Part shown: positions 57,001 through 64,000 of the stretch, one piece after another
Numbering within the stretch: the first letter of the stretch is position 1
Layout: every line of letters starts with the position of its first letter
Notes under the pieces: generated by a model
Databases searched by the model: none
Seen by the model: only the letters and a program-made list of their open reading frames with translations
What the model was told of the DNA's origin: nothing
Assembly: GCF_949628265.1 (NCBI RefSeq)
Contig: NC_088788.1
Span: 24,352,335 to 24,416,334, forward strand
Direction of reading: 5' to 3'
Source: Cloeon dipterum
Lineage: Eukaryota > Arthropoda > Insecta > Ephemeroptera > Baetidae
DNA: 64,000 nt
Made by a program: the position numbers and the translations under genes

Positions 57001-59702
57001 GTGAGCTCACCTATTAGAATGAATGGCTTTTGTCCCTTCTCCGCGAGAGCCCACCCGATGATTCCAGTGACGATCACTAGAGTCGCGTTTCTTGTCGTTG
57101 ACACCAACCACAAAACCTTGTTGGTGATTTTCTGCGACATTGTTTTCTTTTCGTCGTCTTTCGGGCCGATGCTTATTGTTCCCAAAGCCTGCAACACAAG
57201 AAAGAAATAAGCGTGCATTCCACTGCAAGCATGAAATAGAGCAGTTTGCTGCTAATTAATGCGCGCTTTAAGACTTTGTTAGCGAGGCAGTATGAATGCG
57301 TAGCTATATGGGGTAATGCGTGCTTTTCTCATTTGCAGTTTCTTTTTAATTAGAGCAAACATTTGAATGGATTGAGGAAAACAGAATAAATTTAACCTCT
57401 GTGGAGAGGTGAACAAGTGCAATGAAATAGCGCAGCGGGTTTCCTTGTTGCCTACTATTACACGAGCGACAGGCGCCAATTAGAATTTCTGCACTCGGCT
57501 TGTCTCACTTGATAAAACAACCCAATGTTTCCTGCTCTAAGCATGGAGACAACGGTTGTTGTGATATTCGCGAGCGTCTACATTTTTATTATGGTTTATT
57601 GTCCACACCAGTGACAGACTAAGACAGCCTGCGAAAGAAGAGCGTCGAGAGAAAATCAGCTGCGGCTGTGCAGTTTCTCTTTTTTAATTACTTTCTTGGC
57701 ACCTGTTCGACTCGCATTAATTTACTTCCACATCACAAGCAACGAGTATAATTATAATTGGAGGCGACATTTACCCTGAGGAGGAGAAGCACAACGATGC
57801 AGACGATGCCCATGACTGTATCAGCAACTCGGACGTGTTGGAAATTTTGGACGATTGCCGTCCACATTTCGACGAACGTGTTGCCCTTAACGAACTGACC
57901 AATGCCAAGAAGGTCTTTGATCTGGCTGGTGACAATGATCAGGGCCACTGCCGAGGTGAAACCAGAGGAAACTGGCCCAGAGACGAAGTCGATAACGAAT
58001 CCTGAAGTCAGATTAACAAATTTATAATTAAAATCTGTGGTCCTGAAAATTTAATTTTCTGCTGGTTGGATTGTCATAGAAATGACAATTTTATTTTATG
58101 CAAAAGTATTTATTAATTAACTCACCCAAACCAAGAATGCCCATGAGAAGTATAACACAACCGCTGAGGAAGGTGAGCATGATGGCGTGCTCAGGTCCTT
58201 TGTCGCCGACTGCCTGGTAGGTCAGCAGCGAAATGATGGCCGTCGGCCCCATCGGCACATCTTTGCAACTCCCAAAAAAAATGTAGAGCAAGCAGCCGAA
58301 GAAGGAGCCGTACAGTCCGTACTAATGATGATAAGAAAGTTTTCGATTGTATTTCCGACATGGACGAAACCACAATTTTGTACCTGAGGTGGCAGACCGG
58401 CAATGTTGGCGTAGGCTAAGGCCTGCGGGATGACAGTGAGGCCGACCGTGATACCAGCCACCAGGTCGCCGACCGCGAATGGGACATTGTAAGCGGGAAA
58501 CCACCTTGTGATAGGCAGCCGCTTCATCAGCAGCTTCTTTGTGCATCCCTTGCGGATTTTTTCTTTTGCTTTAGTCTGTAGTTTGCTAAGGTTTTCTTTC
58601 AATGTTGTCTTCCGCCGCCGCGTATCATCGTTAACCACTGGAAATTTTTGATCCTTTCTTTTACGATCTTTTATAATTTGAAACTTTTTTATTTATCAAT
58701 TGGGTTTATCTTTTTGTTTGATCCTTTAAAGCTATTGTTTCGCTCTTTCTTTTTAATCTGATAATCCATCCGTATCATATATATAGTATTCTAATTTTTA
58801 TCTTCCACGCTACTCTCATAATTTGTAGTAAGTTGGGAAAGGCGGGAAGGCCCAGCAAATCCACGTGATTATCACGACAGCTTTAGCACATGGTAACAAT
58901 TTTTTATTGGCATTGACATTCTACGCTGTGCGAAGTGCAACAGACATTAATTTGATCCAATCCTTAACGTTTGCTAGATTTATTTAAAATTCGTCATTAC
59001 TTCTTATAACGAAATTATACAATTTTACGATTTATAAAATCTTTGTTTCTCATTTCGGCTCTTCAGAAGACACTGCTCAAAAATGTTTAGTGGTTTATAA
59101 AAAAATATAAAAAAACTGTAATAATTGAAATTATTTTTTTCATTCTCTTACACTTGATATATTCCAAATCAAAGCTGTTTCATTATTATAAGGCTAGATT
59201 TGAAAAGCAAATATTCTAGAATAAGTCATTATTTCAGAGTAAATTAATTGTTATCTAAAAGTCAAAGCGTTGGATTTCATAAAATAATTTTACTCTGTCC
59301 AATTGTGCCATTTAATTCCAGGGAATTTAACTTTAATAAAAAATCACAACGTTTTTATTAAAGATCTAGACAATCAGTTCAGTAAAGGTCGAAACAGTCA
59401 ATTTAGGTTTACTTGAAACTTAAAATTTCAAGTCAGAACTATATGAAGAGGAAGGAAGATGGGGCTATTACTAGACTACCGAGTTTATGCAAAATATTCG
59501 ATCGACTTTATTTCAAAAGTCTCGATCCGATAGTCGCTATTGGCGAGGGTTTAATTTACTCACGAATGAAATCTGTGCTGCCCATCGGCTCTGGAATGCA
59601 GATGGTAGACGAGGACCCTCCATCAGGTAGGTGCGATGTCAGGCTCTTTCGGTTTTCCTGGCCATCGCCGTTGGAGCTGTGTTTGTCGCTCATCGCTGTC
59701 AT
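54082..59702 (-). CDS. Gene F: SLC26A11-like sulfate/anion transporter, 705 aa
   Basis: Twelve coding exons: 59564-59702, 58384-58637, 58126-58321, 57775-58001, 57011-57188, 56608-56781, 56383-56544, 56153-56293, 55948-56093, 55197-55364, 54776-54929, 54082-54260. Exon 1 is supported by an in-frame TGA just upstream, a consensus donor (ATTC|GTGAGT) and the right phase into exon 2. A second Met (59693) three codons on is also possible. It adds a hydrophilic leader (MSDKHSSNGDGQENRK...), followed by a Lys-rich stretch. TM1 is LTVIPQALAYAN (Gln118, Tyr122). TM8 has Glu381 (AILENISICKAF). TM10 is GALARSAV (Ala424-Arg425). The STAS domain starts near residue 540 (MMLTPDRCLIFPSVDYV, VVIDCSHIYGADFTAAR). 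The last exon gives an Arg-rich tail ending LWWFS. It shares GISPE/GLPPQ-type and DFTAA motifs with gene E, its nearest relative here, and converges on it. Confidence 0.9.
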
Positions 59703-62700
59703 CACTCACCCGAGCTGTCGGAGCAAAGAAGCAGATATTTGTGCACTAGTCGCTTTTGTTGTTTTAGCCACAGCTTATCCCAGAAAGCCAGAACCGAGTA
59801 GTACCGCGTGTGCCACTGCCAGTGTTTCTTTCAACTATTCTGCTATGACGAACGACGGACTAAGTATGGCCTTCCGTGTGTGTCGAAGCGTGTAGCGAAT
59901 ATCTAATTATTGCTGATAATAAATTAGCAAAGCCGCGTGCGCGAATCTGATTCCGCGTCGTGTGCGCCTCCTGTATGATTTGGAGCGAATATTAAGCAGG
60001 AAAAGTGGCACCCGTTTGTCTTAAGAGGTAAATGAAATGATTGGCACTTCAGTGTCTGTGTATCACGCTCTTTATACACCGTACACGGTGAGTATTCAAG
60101 ACATGGAGGGATTAAACTGACATTCAAGAACAGTTTTTATCATTTCCACCAAATCCAGCCTTGCCCCTTGCTCGGTTGTTCTTAAGATTACAATGAGTAT
60201 CCTGCACACTTGTATATATGCATCCAGGATATTTCTTATCAGTAATTATTTTTAAGAAGCTGGGATTAAGCTCAATTCCGCTGCGAGATTAAATAAATTA
60301 TTTGGAAGTGAAAAGAGGAATATCGTTTTTACAGCTACTTTGATAAACAAAAAAGGTGCGTCAAAAATCAAGAACCTTTTGCCTCAACTTTCCCCGAGAA
60401 ATGCTTTGAACACTCACCAGTTTGTTCCCTGTAAAGTGAAAATTTCACTAAAAACCTTCAAAGTTGATAAACTTAATTGCGTTTCCTGCCAACGATAAAA
60501 ATGTTAAATGAGCTCGGCAAGGAACGCGCACTTCAAAATACAACACAACCATTTGTTGGTGACCTATCGCACTTTCACGCGCATTTCCCTATCAGCTGAC
60601 CTTAGTTCAAATCTGGGCCACTTTTAAAATTTAAAGAAAAAATTGAAGAATAAATTTACATTACAGCCTAAAACATGTTGACCTCACGTACAAAAGATTA
60701 CTTATGAAAATTTGGAAAAATCCAACTATTTGAATGAAAGCTGGGTCAGTGCTTATGCAACAGAAAAATAAATCTGATCAACTGATCTCCCCTTACTTGT
60801 TTCAAACAGTCAGCTCTCGAAACAAAAATCGTGTCGAGTTTCTCCTACTTGTTTTTTAGCTGCTGCCACATAGGTAAATTTTGTCAGTAGTTGATAACTA
60901 AACGTAATAAGGCGTGATAATCTGGATATTTTCAATATAAATAACGATATGAAATTAGGATTGAGTTTAACTTTGTAACATATTTCAAATTAGATATAAT
61001 ATGTTTCTACCATTTGGCCCTTTAGCAATAATCTTCTAATATAGCAGACGAGATAAGGAAACACAAGGAATTTAGGTCCTTGAAAAATGCACAAAAAATA
61101 TCAAACCAATTCTGTTATGTTATCATTTCAACCAATTTCGCAATTTTAATGCGTTGAAACTTTTTGACCCACTCTAAAAATTGGATCGTTGAGCTACCTT
61201 GAAAGTATGCAAAAAAGTTCTCGATTTGTGTTATCTCATCTCTCCTCAATTCAATTTTGTTTACTCGATCGCGATGCACAAACACAATAAGTTAATCAAT
61301 CACACCTGATTTTGTTTGTTTCCTGCGGTATCAAATAGATGATCAATCTAGATGCAATATATGAGAGAAGGAGTTACAAAACAGCGCAAAACAGAAATAT
61401 ATTGCATTGATGAGATCTGTGATATTTTATTCAATGATCATATTTCAATTTACTGTTGCATAAAAACGTTCTAAAATATATGAAAACTGCAAAAATGTTC
61501 AATATACGATTTTTCAAACCTATTGTATGTAAGACAAGTGTCATAAGCATATATTATTTGGCTATTCTTTAAGTCAAATGATTTTTATAAGGGAAGTAAA
61601 TCAGTTTTCCTCAGTAATATAACATCAGTAAAATAACGTTTGAAAATTCTAGATGATTATTTAATTAATCTTTCGTTAAACAATCTATAACAAAATTTCC
61701 CAAAAACCCACTTGCATAATTCAATTTATAGTGATTTTAAATATTAATGCAATTTTATCTATTAAATTGAGGTTACTTACCAAGTTAAAAGATGTAAATA
61801 AACAGGTTATTGTAGTGCAAGTCCAACAGTGTAATAGGTTATGCCGGCAGGTCTCCAGATAAGTGACCTCTCCAACGCAACCTACGAGCAGCGAGTGCGG
61901 CAGCGAGCGTCTGGCACTGCAAATTTTTACCAACCCTACTTTTATTGCCTCCCACCAATACTCATTAGTGTGTCCGCGCTCTCTGACGTCAGGTATCTCT
62001 CTTGATTCTCTCCTTCTTCAGTTCATGGTTTGTTTATGAGCTCCCGAGTCTGTGACTTTTATTCACAACACATCAAAAGGAAGAGGTGACTTTCATTGTC
62101 CCCCGATATGCGATACTTATACCAATTCAAAAAGGAATAATGACTCCACTCGTATGGAGTTTTATACAGCAAAATGAGTAAATAAAACCAAAAATAGCAC
62201 ACGTAATCAAAAGGATTAACTTCTCTTTTGAATTAAATAAAAAAATGTGGAATATTCCAGAATTGTTTTGCAGTTCACATCTTAAATGTTGAATTATAAA
62301 AGAGATACATTAATTTGTAAATACCTATAAGTTAATGAATGAAAGAATATTCATTTGGTATACATATATCAGTTAGCGTTCTTTTCCCGTGATGAAAATG
62401 CATCATCTGAGCTGATTTACTCTTTATCTCCTCGTTGATTGTAAATCAAATTTCAAGTGGCGTTTTGTTTTTTGAACGTTTCCGAAGAGGATAACATTTT
62501 TGCGTTTTTACATTATTCGTTGTTTTGTAATGTTTAGGGGACACGCACGACCGTTTATTTTTTTTGCGCATTAACCTTTTATACCACTAAATCGTTTTAA
62601 ATTTTTAGAAAATGAGCTGTGCAGTATGAACCTTCAAATGAGCACAATCATTTTTAATCTCGTGTAGACGTGTCTAGCTTAAAATGCGGAACTCAAGTCA

Positions 62701-64000
62701 TATCCCTTCACCCTTAATGACTGTGTTAAAAATAAGAAAAATCGTAAAATCTCAATGTCATTTAGTTGTTTCCGCAAAGCGTATCTGTAACAGGAACCAT
62801 GTTCAATTGACCGGCGTATTAAAGTTCCCACATTGTCAATAAAAGCAGCGTACGGCATTATTATACAAGGCAGAGCAAAGATGAAAATGAGTTGGTCCAG
62901 CAACGGCGCGCAGCATGTGGGGCAAATACCTCTTGTCGGCCTTGTCTCACCGATCGCGCTGTCTGCTTCACTTCAAATCGACAGTCATTCTCTCGCTAAT
63001 TAATCGCTTTTCTCGCCGGGAAAAGATTGAATTTATTTTGCAAAGAGAAACACGCTGCTGACACTCATTATAAGTATAAAATGAATCCATCAACTATACA
63101 CACTTCCTGCAATTGCGAACAGTGCTTTCGTATTTCGGCGAACGCGAGCGGCAGGATGTGGAAGTAATTATGAATGCCCAGCATGTCGGTTCAATTCAAT
63201 TAGCATGTGATAGAGCTGTTTATTTTCGCCAACCTCGAAATCGGTGACTCGGTACCACTGTCACGATCTTTCTCTTGACATTCAAACGCGGCCAAATGCG
63301 GCGAAAATAATTCAAGAAGTGCTCGCTGGCAGCAAGAGCAGTGCACTTCTTCTCGGCACCCAATGCACGCCATTGTCACGGGACGTTTGGTACGGAGGTC
63401 AAGTTCGCAAGGTCTCGCACCGAGAGAACAATTGATGCATGCGACCATTGCACCTTTTGTTCTTCCTAGAGTGGCGTCTTCATCAAAACAATTAAAACAT
63501 CGCCTTCATGATGGCATGCATTCAGCCCTTAAATGAGGATAGGAAATGCATTTCAAAACGGAATTTGCAACATAATTGCACTATACGTTTTCGTGATTTT
63601 ATATATTCGAAAATATATTATGCATAAAAATCTTGTAAAAAATATTAAGTAGCAGAAAAGCCGTTTTATAATATAAATCGGAGTGAAATAATTTCTTAGC
63701 TTGTAGAAACAATATAATTACTCAATTGTGACGACCATCTCGTCAGTCAAAAGCAAAATATCATCAAGATTAAAATTTTAATAATTATTTCAACATCTAG
63801 GGTTGTGAAGTGAATTAAGTGTGCCGCACCGTACACGCACAGATTGTTGATCACGCCTTTCTATAAAGTCAAAGGTAAAATCTTCGACGCAAGCGTAGTC
63901 TGGATAAATCCAGTCGTGTAAAGTTTATTGCTCGGGTATTTTCGAAAGGCGACGAGGAAAATGATGGTGAATTGGGACTGGCATTCCATTCTTTCAAGTT
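59703..64000. other. Right flank, no gene recognised
   Basis: AT-rich DNA upstream of gene F with short overlapping ORFs only. GC-richer spots near 61840-62000, 62880-63000 and 63170-63460 have no recognisable domain or splice pattern. The window ends without entering another identifiable gene. Confidence 0.45.

Noticed and set aside
59413..59895. 160-codon plus-strand ORF
   Set aside because: It is the antisense shadow of gene F exon 1. The minus strand gives a start, a donor and the right phase.
62679..62903. 74-codon minus-strand ORF resembling a LINE C-terminus
   Set aside because: The resemblance was vague, with no catalytic motif, tail or target-site duplication.

Overview
The window is nuclear DNA of an animal, most likely an insect or other arthropod. 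Genes are split by GT-AG introns, many only 50-75 bp long. Intergenic DNA is AT-rich, with (AG)n and (TG)n microsatellites and truncated non-LTR retrotransposons. I cannot name the order or species from the sequence. There is no bacterial or viral gene organisation, no CRISPR array, and no rRNA or tRNA gene that I could recognise.

The coding content is a cluster of six paralogous SLC26 (SulP) anion transporters, closest in type to the insect 'sodium-independent sulfate anion transporter' (SLC26A11-like) group. I assembled complete exon-intron models for all six, with reading frame kept across every junction: gene A (minus, 14656-19078, 625 aa), gene B (minus, 19781-22568, 607 aa), gene C (minus, 24859-27815, 603 aa), gene D (minus, 30505-35404, 602 aa), gene E (plus, 45008-53044, 669 aa) and gene F (minus, 54082-59702, 705 aa). 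Each encodes a cytosolic N-terminus, a membrane anion-transport domain, and a C-terminal STAS domain. Intron positions and phases are nearly the same in all six, so the cluster arose by tandem duplication of one intron-containing gene. B and C are the youngest pair: ten of their eleven coding exons have the same length, and a 23-bp upstream block is shared. The copies differ at residues expected to line the anion site or couple protons, which suggests functional divergence.

Layout: 1-14.6 kb holds no recognisable gene apart from a 5'-truncated retrotransposon (2624-3649) and two (AG)n tracts. 14.6-35.4 kb is the head-to-tail array A-B-C-D on the minus strand. 35.4-45.0 kb is a gene-free gap between the divergent genes D and E, carrying a 281-bp MITE and a ~415-bp inverted-repeat element. 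45.0-59.7 kb holds the convergent genes E and F, whose stop codons are about 1 kb apart. 59.7-64.0 kb has no recognisable gene. A dispersed A-tailed repeat family has four copies, all inside introns of C and E.

The membrane proteins would move sulfate, chloride, bicarbonate, oxalate or related anions across epithelial membranes. The individual substrates cannot be read from sequence.
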